Below are positions 37,252 to 46,196 of a stretch of 64,000 bases of DNA, piece by piece. The notes beneath the pieces were generated by a model. The model saw only the letters and a program-made list of their open reading frames with translations. It ran no database searches and was not told the DNA's origin. A program made the translations under genes and the position numbers. This stretch comes from Bradyrhizobium sp. AUGA SZCCT0283 (lineage in GTDB: Bacteria > Pseudomonadota > Alphaproteobacteria > Rhizobiales > Xanthobacteraceae), in the NCBI RefSeq assembly GCF_018130385.1, contig NZ_JAFCLU010000022.1, forward strand, positions 59,633-123,632, read 5' to 3'. Each line of letters opens with the position of its first letter. The first letter of the stretch is position 1.

Positions 37252-37677
37252 TTGAAGGTCGCGCAGGGCCTGAACTTCACCGAGACCTTCTACTGGGACA
37301 TGAACGACCAGACCCGCGCCTTCACCAAGCGCTTCAACGAAAAGTACAAGAAGAACCCGCCGACCATGGTCCAGGCCGGCGTCTACTCCTCGCTGATCCA
37401 CTATTTCAAGGCGCTGGAAGCGCTCGGCGGCAATCCGCATGACGGACGCGCCGTCGTTGCCAAGATGAAGGAAATGCCGACCGACGACCCGCTGTTCGGC
37501 AAGGGCTCGGTCCGCGCCGACGGCCGCAAGATCCACCCGGCCTATCTGTTCGAGGTGAAGAAGCCACAGGATTCGAAGTATCCGTGGGACTACTACAACC
37601 TCATTGCCACCATCCCGGCGAACGAAGCCTTCATCCCGCTGGAGAAGAGCGTCTGCCCGATGCTGAAGAAGACCTGA
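37252..37677 (+). pseudogene. 5'-truncated branched-chain amino-acid-type ABC binding protein
   Basis: 141 codons that match only the C-terminal third of a LivJ/type-I periplasmic binding protein (WDMNDQTRAFTKRFNEKYKKNPPTMVQAGVYSS...YPWDYYNLIATIPANEAF). There is no signal peptide and the only start is TTG. The bases just upstream (37120-37251) do not encode the missing part. A strong terminator follows, as expected for the genuine end of the gene. I read it as a deletion remnant. Confidence 0.75.
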
Positions 37678-37704
37678 GGGTCGCGATCATCGGATGACGT
37701 CACG

Positions 37705-37735
37705 AAGCCCTCTCCCGTCCGGGAGAGGGCTTTTG
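37705..37735 (+). terminator. Rho-independent terminator
   Basis: AAGCCCTCTCCCG and CGGGAGAGGGCTT form a perfect 13-bp stem with a minimal loop, followed by TTTTGC. It lies 28 bases after the stop of the truncated binding-protein gene. Confidence 0.85.
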
Positions 37736-37877
37736 CATGGGGGTGCCGGCCCCTGTGCGGATGCCCTTCACTGCAGGCCCGCATACAAAATATCGAAAAC
37801 AACCCCATGCAAAGTAGAGAGAGCTTGAATTCGCAGCACTTTTTGCCGCCGCCTGACCAACGAGTCTCCGTGCACGC

Positions 37878-38777
37878 CTAGGTTTTCTTATCGGTCTGCG
37901 CGAGTTCGGACGTGATCCATTCCACAAAGGTTCGCAGGGCGCGGCGCTGACGGCTCGCGCGAGGAAAGACGAGATGATGGCCGACATAGCGGATGTCGGT
38001 GGAGCGACCAGCCAGCGGCGCGATCAGGCGCCGCGATTCTATTTCGCGTTCGGCCAAACGAGTTGATTCCAAGGTCACGCCAACGCCGCCGCACGCCATG
38101 GCTATTGCGAGGAAGCTGCGGTCAAACCGCATTCCGTGGATCGCTGGAGCCTCTAGTCCGTTCGCAGTGAACCATTGATGCCACTGAACCTGCTTCACGT
38201 CCGAGCGGATTAGCACCTGGCTCAAAAGGTCCTTTGGCTGGCGAATTCTCTTCGCAATCTGAGGAACACACAGCGGGGTGACGGTCTCCTCACCAAGTGG
38301 GATCACTTCGAGACCTTCGCCACGGGGTGAACCGTAAACGATGTCCAGATCAAAATCGTCGTTGGTGAAGCGGGCGTACTCGGTGTTGGCGGCGAGCCGG
38401 ACCTCCAGTTTCGGTTCGGCAACGAGAAACCTGGTCAGGCGCGGGGCCAACCATTGCGCTGCGAAACTTGGTGCACAGTGCACCCTCAGGAGTTGCGGCC
38501 CGCGACCGGCTACCTCTTCGATACCACGCCGCAGATTGTCAAATGCCGCGCCGGCGTGACGCATCAGGTTTTCGCCCGCTGGCGTTAGACGGACCGAACG
38601 AGCACTCCGCTCGAACAAAGTGGTGCTCATCGTGGTTTCGAGCTTGCGGATGGCGTGGCTGACTGCGCTCGGAGTCAAATGCAATTCGTCGGCCGCGTCG
38701 CTGAAGGAGCCGGTGCGCGCAGCCGCTTCGAAGGCCCGGATAGCCGAGATCGGGATACTCGACAGCAGCATGCCCAT
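37878..38777 (-). CDS. LysR-family regulator (GcvA-like)
   Basis: A 299-aa LTTR. The helix-turn-helix (residues about 8-60, ISAIRAFEAAARTGSFSDAADELHLTPSAVSHAIRKLE) is of the GcvA/AmpR subgroup, followed by the inducer domain. The frame is open to 38807, but I place the start at 38777 because an LTTR box at 38780-38794 would otherwise be inside the gene. It is divergent from the SDR/transketolase/TRAP cluster and should control it. Confidence 0.88.
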   Translation of the reverse strand: MGMLLSSIPISAIRAFEAAARTGSFSDAADELHLTPSAVSHAIRKLETTMSTTLFERSARSVRLTPAGENLMRHAGAAFDNLRRGIEEVAGRGPQLLRVHCAPSFAAQWLAPRLTRFLVAEPKLEVRLAANTEYARFTNDDFDLDIVYGSPRGEGLEVIPLGEETVTPLCVPQIAKRIRQPKDLLSQVLIRSDVKQVQWHQWFTANGLEAPAIHGMRFDRSFLAIAMACGGVGVTLESTRLAEREIESRRLIAPLAGRSTDIRYVGHHLVFPRASRQRRALRTFVEWITSELAQTDKKT

Positions 38778-38779
38778 AA

Positions 38780-38794
38780 GTGAACCAGATTCAC
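38780..38794. promoter_or_regulatory. LTTR box (T-N11-A palindrome)
   Basis: GTGAA-CCAGA-TTCAC is a perfect 5-bp inverted repeat and contains the LysR-type T-N11-A core. It abuts the LysR start and lies 112 bases before the SDR start, the expected recognition site for divergent autoregulation. Confidence 0.65.
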
Positions 38795-38906
38795 ATATCC
38801 AAGACAACAGCGCGTTTGTCCCGGAAGCGCCCCGGACCTAGGAATGGGGTCAAGAGGGCCGGCTGCCTACCGCCGCGCCCGGAAAACTAGACACAGGGAG
38901 GATCGA

Positions 38907-39656
38907 ATGCTGCTTCGCGGCAAAACAGCGATTATTACAGGTGCAGCTTCGCCCCGCGGGATTGGCCTCGCAACGGCCAGGCGGTTTGTCGAAGAAGGCG
39001 CTCGGGTAGCCATCCTCGATATCGATGGGCCCGCCGCCCAAGCCGCCGCGCAAGGCCTTGGCGACAATCATATCGGAGTTGCTTGCAACGTCGCCGACCA
39101 GGCGTCTTGCCTGAAGGCGGTCGAAACCGTCGCCGGCGCCTTCGGTCAGATCGACATCTTGATCAACAACGCCGGCATTACCCAGCCGGTGAAATTCCTC
39201 GACATCACGCCGGGCGACTGGGACCGGATCCAGGACGTCAATCTCAAGGGCATATTGTTCCTGTCCCAGGCGGTGATTCCGCACATGCAGAAGCGCAAGG
39301 CCGGATCGATCGCGTGCATGTCGTCGGTATCAGCCCAGCGCGGTGGTGGCATTTTCGGCGGACCACACTACTCGGCAGCGAAGGCAGGCGTCCTTGGACT
39401 TGCCAAGGCAATGGCGCGGGAATTTGGCGCCGATGGAATTCGCGTCAACTGCGTCACGCCGGGATTGATCGGCACCGACATCACGTCCGGCAAGCTTACA
39501 GACGAAATGAGGACAAAGATCCTGGAAGGCATTCCGCTCGGAAGGCTCGGGGAAGCGAAGGATGTCGCCGGAATTTACACGTTCCTCGCTTCGGACCTTT
39601 CGGCCTACGTCACCGGCGCCGTGATCGACGTCAATGGCGGGATGCTCATTCACTAA
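38907..39656 (+). CDS. SDR oxidoreductase (FabG-like)
   Basis: A 249-aa classical SDR: TGAASPRGIGLATA cofactor loop, NNAGITQ, CMSSVSAQRGGG (catalytic Ser) and HYSAAKAGVLG (Tyr/Lys). The start at 38907 follows AGGGAGG. It is the first gene of the LysR-flanked cluster, eight bases or so before the transketolase genes, so it probably oxidises or reduces the sugar that transketolase then cleaves. The substrate is not evident. Confidence 0.85.
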   Translation: MLLRGKTAIITGAASPRGIGLATARRFVEEGARVAILDIDGPAAQAAAQGLGDNHIGVACNVADQASCLKAVETVAGAFGQIDILINNAGITQPVKFLDITPGDWDRIQDVNLKGILFLSQAVIPHMQKRKAGSIACMSSVSAQRGGGIFGGPHYSAAKAGVLGLAKAMAREFGADGIRVNCVTPGLIGTDITSGKLTDEMRTKILEGIPLGRLGEAKDVAGIYTFLASDLSAYVTGAVIDVNGGMLIH

Positions 39657-39675
39657 GGGAGCGATGGAGAGAAGG

Positions 39676-40521
39676 ATGTCCACGAATACGCTTGTTAACA
39701 CGCCGACCCTCGCGCAGCGCGCCCGAAACATTCGCCGTAACGCCCTGCGCATGGGCGAGGTTCAAGGCCAGGGTTACATCGCGCAGGCGCTCGATATCTC
39801 CGACGTGCTGGCGGTCGCATACTTTCACGCGATGCGCTACCGGCCGGAGGAGCCCACTTGGGAAGATCGCGACCGATTCCTTCTTTCTAACGGCCATTAC
39901 GCTATCGCCCTTTATGCCGCACTTATCGAGGCTGGCATTATCCCCGAAGCCGAACTCGAGACGTACGGCTTCGACGAAAGCCGTCTTCCGATGTCCGGCA
40001 TGGCCTCGTACACGCCCGGCATGGAAATGTCCGGCGGGTCCTTGGGACTTGGGCTGAGTATCGCGGTCGGCATGGGCCTCGGGTTGAAGCAGAAGGGCTC
40101 CAAAAGCCGCGTCTTCACGTTGTTCTCTGACGGAGAACTCGACGAGGGTTCAAAGTGGGAAGCGATGATGTCGGCTGCCCACCACAAGCTCGACAATCTG
40201 GTCGCGATCATCGACGTAAACAACCAGCAGGCTGACGGCCCCTCGAAGCAGATGATGGGGTTCGAGCCGTTGGTCGACAAGCTAGAGGCTTTTGGCTGGT
40301 TCGTACGCCGGGTAGACGGTAATGACATCGACGCCGTCGTGGCCGCCTTTGACGCAGCGAGTTTGCATACCGAACCGCAACCGCGCGTGATTGTCGCTGA
40401 CACCCTCATGGGAAAGGGAGTTCCCTTCCTGGAGCAGCGAGAGAAGAATCATTTCATTCGGGTCGAGGCGCACGAGTGGAAACTGGCGCTGGCAGAACTT
40501 GATGCGGGAGACAGGTCATGA
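39676..40521 (+). CDS. Transketolase, N-terminal (ThDP-binding) subunit
   Basis: A 281-aa protein equal to the pyrophosphate domain of transketolase. It has the D-rich ThDP/Mg motif (SDGELDEGSKWEAMMSAA, then IIDVNNQQADG) and MSGGSLGLGLSIAVGMGLG. The other two transketolase domains are on the next gene, which overlaps by four bases. ATG at 39676 follows GGAGAGAAGG; ATG at 39664 is the alternative. Split transketolases often serve dedicated sugar-degradation pathways rather than the pentose-phosphate cycle. Confidence 0.9.
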   Translation: MSTNTLVNTPTLAQRARNIRRNALRMGEVQGQGYIAQALDISDVLAVAYFHAMRYRPEEPTWEDRDRFLLSNGHYAIALYAALIEAGIIPEAELETYGFDESRLPMSGMASYTPGMEMSGGSLGLGLSIAVGMGLGLKQKGSKSRVFTLFSDGELDEGSKWEAMMSAAHHKLDNLVAIIDVNNQQADGPSKQMMGFEPLVDKLEAFGWFVRRVDGNDIDAVVAAFDAASLHTEPQPRVIVADTLMGKGVPFLEQREKNHFIRVEAHEWKLALAELDAGDRS

Positions 40522-41528
40522 AGTCGGCAATCTCAACTATGCCCGGGAAACCGAAGCTCACCACCTCTGCGATGATCGCGTCGATCGCTGCCGAGGGCCA
40601 AAAGACGAAGCCGGCACCGTTCGGTCATGCACTCGTCGAGCTGGCCCGAAGCCGCCCCGAGGTCGTGGGACTCACCGCCGACCTCGGTAAGTACACTGAT
40701 CTGCATATTTTTGCGAGGGAGTTCCCCGAACGCTACTATCAGATGGGTATGGCGGAGCAGCTGCTTTACGGTGCGGCTTCGGGCATGGCGGTTGAAGGAT
40801 TTATGCCCTTTGCTACGACCTATGCGGTGTTCGCTTCGCGCCGCGCGTACGATTTCATCCATCAGACGATCGCGGAAGAAGACCGCAATGTTAAAATCGT
40901 CTGCGCCCTGCCCGGTCTCACCTCCGGCTACGGCCCAAGCCACCAGGCGGCGGAAGATCTCGCCCTGTTCCGCGCAATGCCAAACATGACCGTGATCGAT
41001 CCCTGCGACGCTCATGAAATCGAGCAGATCGTTCCGGCCATCGCGGCCCACCATGGGCCGGTATACATGCGGCTGTTGCGTGGTCAGGTGCCGCTTGTAC
41101 TGGACGAGTACAACTACCAATTCAAGCTCGGCAAGGCATCGCTCATTCGCGACGGTCGGGAAGTCCTGATCATCTCCTCTGGGATCATGACCATGCGGGC
41201 GCTGGAAGCCGCAAAGGAACTCGCCGGCGACGGCGTGGATGCGGCCGTACTGCACGTACCGACGATCAAGCCGCTCGACAACGAAGCGATCTTGCGCGAA
41301 GCCGGCAAGCCCGGCCGTCTCGTCGTCGTCGCAGAGAACCATACCGTCATCGGCGGCCTTGGAGAGGCGGTTGCGGCATTGCTGATGCGCTCCGGCGTCC
41401 ATCCGGCCTTCCGCCAGATCGCGTTGCCCGACGAGTTTCTTGCCGCTGGTGCGCTTCCCACGCTGCATGATCGCTACGGTATTTCCACTGCCGAAGTTGC
41501 ACGGCAGATCAAGGGGTGGCTGCGCTAA
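40518..41528 (+). CDS. Transketolase, C-terminal subunit
   Basis: A 336-aa protein with the Pyr domain (MAEQLLYGAASGMAVEGFMPFATTYAVF; GPSHQAAEDLALFRAMPNM) and the C-terminal domain (VLIISSGIMTMRALEAAKELAGDGVDAAVLHVPTIKPLD). It completes the split enzyme begun at 39676. The first 30 residues are a Lys/Ala-rich extension not needed for the fold. The 163 bases after it hold only the ribosome site of the TRAP binding protein. Confidence 0.9.
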   Translation: MKSAISTMPGKPKLTTSAMIASIAAEGQKTKPAPFGHALVELARSRPEVVGLTADLGKYTDLHIFAREFPERYYQMGMAEQLLYGAASGMAVEGFMPFATTYAVFASRRAYDFIHQTIAEEDRNVKIVCALPGLTSGYGPSHQAAEDLALFRAMPNMTVIDPCDAHEIEQIVPAIAAHHGPVYMRLLRGQVPLVLDEYNYQFKLGKASLIRDGREVLIISSGIMTMRALEAAKELAGDGVDAAVLHVPTIKPLDNEAILREAGKPGRLVVVAENHTVIGGLGEAVAALLMRSGVHPAFRQIALPDEFLAAGALPTLHDRYGISTAEVARQIKGWLR

Positions 41529-41691
41529 GCGCGCAGCGCCAATCGTCAAGTTCGACTGAGGAAACATCGCTTACGCGGCATCGCCGCGGGGAACGATGGC
41601 TGCTGCCTCACGGCCGGCGCCCGAGAACCGGCCGGAGCTGCAGACAAGAGCCGCTGCCGATGAACCGATTCGTCTCAACAAGGAGGATGCA

Positions 41692-42717
41692 ATGACCCAA
41701 CGTAAACCGACTGCCATAACTCGTCGCAAGTTGCTCCTGGCCGGCGCGGCCGTTCCGTTATGCGCCGTACTCAGCCGACCCGCTGCGGCGGCCGAGTTTA
41801 CTTACAAGCTCGCAACCGGGCAGGACCCCACGCATCCGGTGAATGTTCGAGCCAAAGAGGCTGCCGATCGCATCAAGGAAGCGACAAGCGGGCGCTTTGA
41901 GATCAATCTCTTTCCGGCCAATCAGCTCGGCTCGGATACCGATCTCCTGACGCAGGTCCGCAACGGTAGCGTTGAGTTCTTCAACCTGTCCTCTCTGATC
42001 CTCGCCACCCTCGTGCCGGTCGCCGGTATCGTGAATCTGGGCTTCCTCTTCCCCAACTACGATGCCGTGTGGAAGGCGATGGACGGCGATCTTGGCACGT
42101 ATATCCGCGCGCAGATCGCCAAGACGCCGATCATGACGGTCTCCAAGCCCTGGGACAACGGCTTCCGCCACATCACGTCGTCTGGTCGAGAGATCAAGAC
42201 GCCGGAGGACCTCAAGGGTTTCAAGCTCAGGGTACCTGCCGCGCCCAATCTGACCTCGCTGTTCCTTGCTCTCGGAGCAGGACCGGCTCCGATCAACTTC
42301 AACGAAGTCTATTCCGCACTACAGACCAAGGTGGTCGATGGCCAGGAAAATCCCCTTCCGATTATCGCGACGGCGCGCCTGTATGAGGTGCAGAAGACCT
42401 GCAGCCTGACGGGTCACGTCTGGGACAACTACTGGATCCTCGGGAACAAGCGCGCGTTCCAGAAGCTTCCGCAAAACGTGCAGGCAATCGTCACGCGCGA
42501 GTTCGACCGTTCGGCCAATGACGAGCGGAATGACATCGCGAAGCTGAGCGATTCGCTGCGCACCGATCTGACCGCCAAAGGGATGCAATTCCTCGAAGTA
42601 GACCGGTCGATCTTCCGCCAGGCGCTGACGAAGACGACCTTCTATTCCGACTGGAAAGCCAAATTCGGTGAAGAAGCCTGGGTGCAGCTCGAAAAAGCTG
42701 CCGGAAAGCTGGGGTGA
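41692..42717 (+). CDS. DctP-type TRAP solute-binding protein, Tat leader
   Basis: A 341-aa TRAP binding protein. The leader has twin arginines (ITRRKLLLAG) and ends in RPAAAAEF. The mature part shows the DctP pattern (DPTHPVNVRAKEAADRIKEATSGRFEINLFPANQLGSDTDLLTQV) and a conserved ligand arginine region (GFKLRVPAAPN). The ATG at 41692 follows AAGGAGG. It works with the fused permease that starts in its stop codon. The likely ligand is the sugar or polyol acid used by the SDR and transketolase. Confidence 0.9.
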   Translation: MTQRKPTAITRRKLLLAGAAVPLCAVLSRPAAAAEFTYKLATGQDPTHPVNVRAKEAADRIKEATSGRFEINLFPANQLGSDTDLLTQVRNGSVEFFNLSSLILATLVPVAGIVNLGFLFPNYDAVWKAMDGDLGTYIRAQIAKTPIMTVSKPWDNGFRHITSSGREIKTPEDLKGFKLRVPAAPNLTSLFLALGAGPAPINFNEVYSALQTKVVDGQENPLPIIATARLYEVQKTCSLTGHVWDNYWILGNKRAFQKLPQNVQAIVTREFDRSANDERNDIAKLSDSLRTDLTAKGMQFLEVDRSIFRQALTKTTFYSDWKAKFGEEAWVQLEKAAGKLG

Positions 42718-44606
42718 CCGCCATGGAACACGCACACATAAATGGCACTGAACTCGTCCTTCCACGCCCAACGTCCGGGTGGCGCAAAGTTATCGTTGAC
42801 CTAAACAGAGCGCTAAAGCCCGTTGTTGCCATTCCTGCCGCGCTATTGGTCGTCGCGGAGGTGATCGTCCTTTTCGTTGGTATCGTGTCCCGCTACGTTC
42901 TCCACGCGCCGATCGTCTGGTCCGACGAACTCGCCGGCATTTTGTTCCTTTGGCTCGCGATGCTGGGGTCTGTGGTGGCTTTCCAGCGAGCTGAACATAT
43001 GCGGATGACGGCGATCGTCGGTATGATCCGTCCGGAAGCCAGATTGTTCCTTGACGTCTTCGCTACGGCCGCGTCGTTCGCATTCCTGCTCTTGGTCATT
43101 CATCCAGCGTACGAATTCGCGGCCGACGAAGTTTTCGTGACGACTCCCGCACTGGGAATAGTAAACACTTGGCGCGCCGCGGCCCTTCCCGTCGGCATTG
43201 GGTTGATGCTGATCGTCGCAACCCTGAGGTTGGTAGCCACGGCCGACGTCAAACAACTCGTGGCGGCCGTCGTTACCGTGGGAGCGCTGGTCGCGGTTCT
43301 GGCGGCACTAGCGCCAGTACTCAAACCGCTCGGCAACCTCAATTTGCTGATCTTCTTTGTGTTCATCGTCGGCGCGATGGTCTTTGCGGCGGTACCGATT
43401 GCCTTCGCGTTTGGACTTGCGACCCTCGGCTATATCACGCTGACAACCAGCACACCCGACGTGGTTATCATCGGCCGAATGGATGAAGGCATGAGCCACC
43501 TCATCTTGCTCGCGGTACCTCTGTTCGTGTTCCTGGGCTTACTGATTGAAATGACCGGCATGGCTCGGGCCATGGTCGGATTCCTTGCCAGTCTGCTTGG
43601 TCACGTCCGCGGCGGTCTCCAGTATGTGCTGGTCGGTGCGATGTACCTGGTCTCAGGTATTTCGGGATCCAAGGCGGCCGACATGGCGGCGGTAGCGCCT
43701 GTGCTTTTCCCCGAAATGACCAAGCGCGGCGCAAAGCGCGGTGACCTCGTCGCACTCTTGGCGGCTACTGGCGCTCAGACCGAGACAATCCCGCCGTCCT
43801 TGGTGTTGATCACGATCGGATCCGTGACCGGCGTGTCGATCGCGGCTCTGTTCACCGGCGGGTTACTACCAGCCATCGTGCTCGCAATCGGGCTGTGTGC
43901 GGTCGTGTGGTGGCGATACCGTAGGGAGGACCTATCGCACGTTCAGCGAGCGACGGGCCGAGAAATTGGTCGTGCGTTCCTGATTGCGATTCCTGCCATT
44001 GCCCTTCCTTTTGTGATCCGCGCCGCGGTTGTCGAAGGGGTTGCGACCGCTACCGAGGTCTCAACGATAGGCATCGTCTATTCGATACTGGCTGGACTCC
44101 TCATCTATCGCCAATTTGACTGGCGTCGCCTTTATCCGATGTTGGTTGAGACCGCGGCTTTGTCCGGCGCGATTCTCTTCATTATTGGTGCGGCTACAGG
44201 AATGGCCTGGGCGCTGACTCAGTCAGGTTTCTCGGCATCGCTTGCAAAGTTCATGACTTCCTTGCCGGGTGGCGTGCCAGTATTTCTGATCGTCACCATC
44301 ATCGCATTCGTTATCCTAGGGAGCGTACTCGAAGGCATTCCCGCTATCGTGCTCTTCGGCCCCCTCCTTTTCCCCATAGCGCGCCAAGTTGGCGTGCATG
44401 AGGTCCACTACGCAATGGTCGTCGTTCTGGCGATGGGAATTGGTCTTTTCGCTCCACCCTTTGGGGTCGGTTACTACGCAGCATGCGCCATCAGTCGCAT
44501 TCACCCTGACGAAGGTATGGGTCCGATCGTCGCGTACATAGTGGCCTTGCTCCTCGGCACACTTGTCGTAGCCGCAGTGCCATGGATTTCCATCGGCTTC
44601 TTGTAA
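42714..44606 (+). CDS. Fused DctQ-DctM TRAP permease
   Basis: A 630-aa inner-membrane protein whose first 200 residues are a four-helix DctQ domain (DELAGILFLWLAMLGSVVAFQRAEHMRMT) and whose remainder is DctM (FIVGAMVFAAVPIAFAFGLATL; GSKAADMAAVAPVL). The start is GTG at 42714, overlapping the DctP stop (GTGA); ATG at 42723 is the alternative. A GAGGTGC/GCACCTC stem at 44620-44644 lacks a T-run but may end the transcript. Confidence 0.88.
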   Translation: MTAMEHAHINGTELVLPRPTSGWRKVIVDLNRALKPVVAIPAALLVVAEVIVLFVGIVSRYVLHAPIVWSDELAGILFLWLAMLGSVVAFQRAEHMRMTAIVGMIRPEARLFLDVFATAASFAFLLLVIHPAYEFAADEVFVTTPALGIVNTWRAAALPVGIGLMLIVATLRLVATADVKQLVAAVVTVGALVAVLAALAPVLKPLGNLNLLIFFVFIVGAMVFAAVPIAFAFGLATLGYITLTTSTPDVVIIGRMDEGMSHLILLAVPLFVFLGLLIEMTGMARAMVGFLASLLGHVRGGLQYVLVGAMYLVSGISGSKAADMAAVAPVLFPEMTKRGAKRGDLVALLAATGAQTETIPPSLVLITIGSVTGVSIAALFTGGLLPAIVLAIGLCAVVWWRYRREDLSHVQRATGREIGRAFLIAIPAIALPFVIRAAVVEGVATATEVSTIGIVYSILAGLLIYRQFDWRRLYPMLVETAALSGAILFIIGAATGMAWALTQSGFSASLAKFMTSLPGGVPVFLIVTIIAFVILGSVLEGIPAIVLFGPLLFPIARQVGVHEVHYAMVVVLAMGIGLFAPPFGVGYYAACAISRIHPDEGMGPIVAYIVALLLGTLVVAAVPWISIGFL

Positions 44607-44677
44607 GCTGCCAAAATGTGAGGTGCAGAAATCGTCCGCACCTCTCGCCGTTCCCATAGCTCAAGAAAGGATCGAAG

Positions 44678-44878
44678 GTGGGCTTCGGCGAGCTAGACAA
44701 CTTGTTCGAGCAGTTCTTTGCCCTGGTCGAGGTGGCGGTCCGCCTGCCTCCGGGCACCGAGCGACGTAGCGCGTTCAGGAACGTACGCGACTTCGGGACA
44801 CGCATCGATCAGATCGCCGCGCGACTTCTGGAAGAAAGACACGACGTGAAGCCGGGGCGCCCTCACTCGAGCCCCTAG
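44678..44878 (+). CDS. Small protein, unknown
   Basis: A 66-codon frame from GTG (MGFGELDNLFEQFFALVEVAVRLPPGTERRSAF...), preceded by AAAGGATCGAAG. The first 25 residues are amphipathic and the rest is charged. It lies just after the TRAP permease, on the same strand. I recognise no family; it could be spurious. Confidence 0.35.
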   Translation: MGFGELDNLFEQFFALVEVAVRLPPGTERRSAFRNVRDFGTRIDQIAARLLEERHDVKPGRPHSSP

Positions 44879-44940
44879 CTAGCAGCGCCCCCCGGATGTC
44901 GCTGCGCTCCGGGCTACGGCTTCCCAGCAAGGCGCCGGCG

Positions 44941-45732
44941 TCAGCTCTTGTTCTTGACGCGGAAGATCACCGGCAAGGTGAAAGTCAGGCCTTCGTCCGC
45001 GATCAATGGCGGTGGCACCGGCACCGGATCGGAGCGCCGCACCATCGCCAGCGCCGCCTCGTCGAAGGCCGTATCGCCCGAGCCTTTTTCGATATCGGTC
45101 GAGAGTACGTGGCCCATGCGGTCGAGCGTGAAGCGAACCTGGATCTCGGCGGATTTTTGCTGCCGTTCCTTCGGGTACCGCTTGTGCTTGTCGAGATGCG
45201 CGACCAGCTCCTTCTGCCAGGTTGCGCGTGCACGCCGCGCGCTCTCGCCGGTGCCGATCACCGGCGCGACGGAACGCTGCCCTTCCGGAATCGCCTCCGA
45301 ACTCGGCGTCGCGGTGGCTTCGGCGGCAACCGACTCGGTCGAAGCCGCGGTCTGCACCGCCGCGATCTTCGGATCGTCTTCTTTCGGCTTCTTCGACTCG
45401 TTCTCCGTCACCACCCGGTCGGCTTCTTCGGTCTCGGTCGGCCTGTCCTGCGGCAGTTCGGTTTCCTTGACCTCGGCCTTCTGTTCGGAGAGCTGAGGCG
45501 AAGCCGCGGAAGCATCGGTGTCCGGGCCCGGCGGCAGGTCGGTCACTTCACGGCGCACCGACGCCAGTTCGAGGCCAACCTCGATCGCCGACGCGCCAAG
45601 CGCATCGTCGGCTTCTTCGGTCTGCAAATGCGCAATCGCCAGCGCCGCGCCGCCGACGTGAAGCACGAGCGCGGTCACCGCGGCAAAGATCCAGAGCCGC
45701 CGGGAGGGCTTTTGCTCGTCGAGGCCGATCAA
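44941..45732 (-). CDS. tonB: TonB energy-transducing protein
   Basis: A 263-aa TonB. It has an N-terminal membrane anchor (residues about 13-35), a long Glu/Thr/Pro-rich periplasmic spacer (about 40-170) and a C-terminal TonB domain (LVAHLDKHKRYPKERQQKSAEIQVRFTLDRMGHV...). It passes energy from ExbBD to the receptor at 47865. It starts four bases inside the exbD stop and is the last gene of the iron operon. The spacer is acidic rather than the usual Pro-Lys/Pro-Glu repeat. Confidence 0.92.
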   Translation of the reverse strand: MIGLDEQKPSRRLWIFAAVTALVLHVGGAALAIAHLQTEEADDALGASAIEVGLELASVRREVTDLPPGPDTDASAASPQLSEQKAEVKETELPQDRPTETEEADRVVTENESKKPKEDDPKIAAVQTAASTESVAAEATATPSSEAIPEGQRSVAPVIGTGESARRARATWQKELVAHLDKHKRYPKERQQKSAEIQVRFTLDRMGHVLSTDIEKGSGDTAFDEAALAMVRRSDPVPVPPPLIADEGLTFTLPVIFRVKNKS

Positions 45733-46193
45733 GGCTTTGCCGGCGCCGCTTGCGCCGCCGCATCCGGAACGCCTTCGAGCGCCACCAGCTTGATCTTCGA
45801 ATAACCGCCGGCGCGCAGGATTTCGAGAACGTCCATCAATTCGCCGTAGGGCACGGCGCGGTCGGCGCGCAGGAAGATATGGCGTTCCTTGCTGGCATCG
45901 GCCATCGCATCGAGCGAGCGCACGAGGTCGACGCGCTTGACCATGTTTTCCCCGATCGCAACCGAGAGATCCGGTTTGATGCTCACATAAGTGGGCTTGT
46001 CCGGCTTCTTCTGCGGGGTCGCGGTCGAGGTCGGCAGATCAATCGGCAGGTCGACGGTCGACAGCGGCGCCGCCACCATGAAGATGATCAGGAGGACGAG
46101 AATGACGTCGATGAAGGGCGTGACGTTGATCTCGTGCGATTCCGCAAAATCGCTGTCGTCATCGAGGTCGTGCTCTGCGATCGACGCACCCAT
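45729..46193 (-). CDS. exbD: ExbD proton-channel subunit
   Basis: A 154-aa protein with the single TM helix that carries the functional aspartate (NVTPFIDVILVLLIIFMVAAPL, Asp near residue 30) and a periplasmic ExbD/TolR domain. It powers TonB together with ExbB; the operon context with TonB and a receptor argues against TolR. Confidence 0.93.
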   Translation of the reverse strand: MGASIAEHDLDDDSDFAESHEINVTPFIDVILVLLIIFMVAAPLSTVDLPIDLPTSTATPQKKPDKPTYVSIKPDLSVAIGENMVKRVDLVRSLDAMADASKERHIFLRADRAVPYGELMDVLEILRAGGYSKIKLVALEGVPDAAAQAAPAKP

Positions 46194-46196
46194 GGC

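Noticed and set aside
44620..44644. GAGGTGC/GCACCTC hairpin as a terminator after the TRAP permease.
   Set aside because: The stem is only seven pairs and there is no T-run, so I mention it only with the permease entry.
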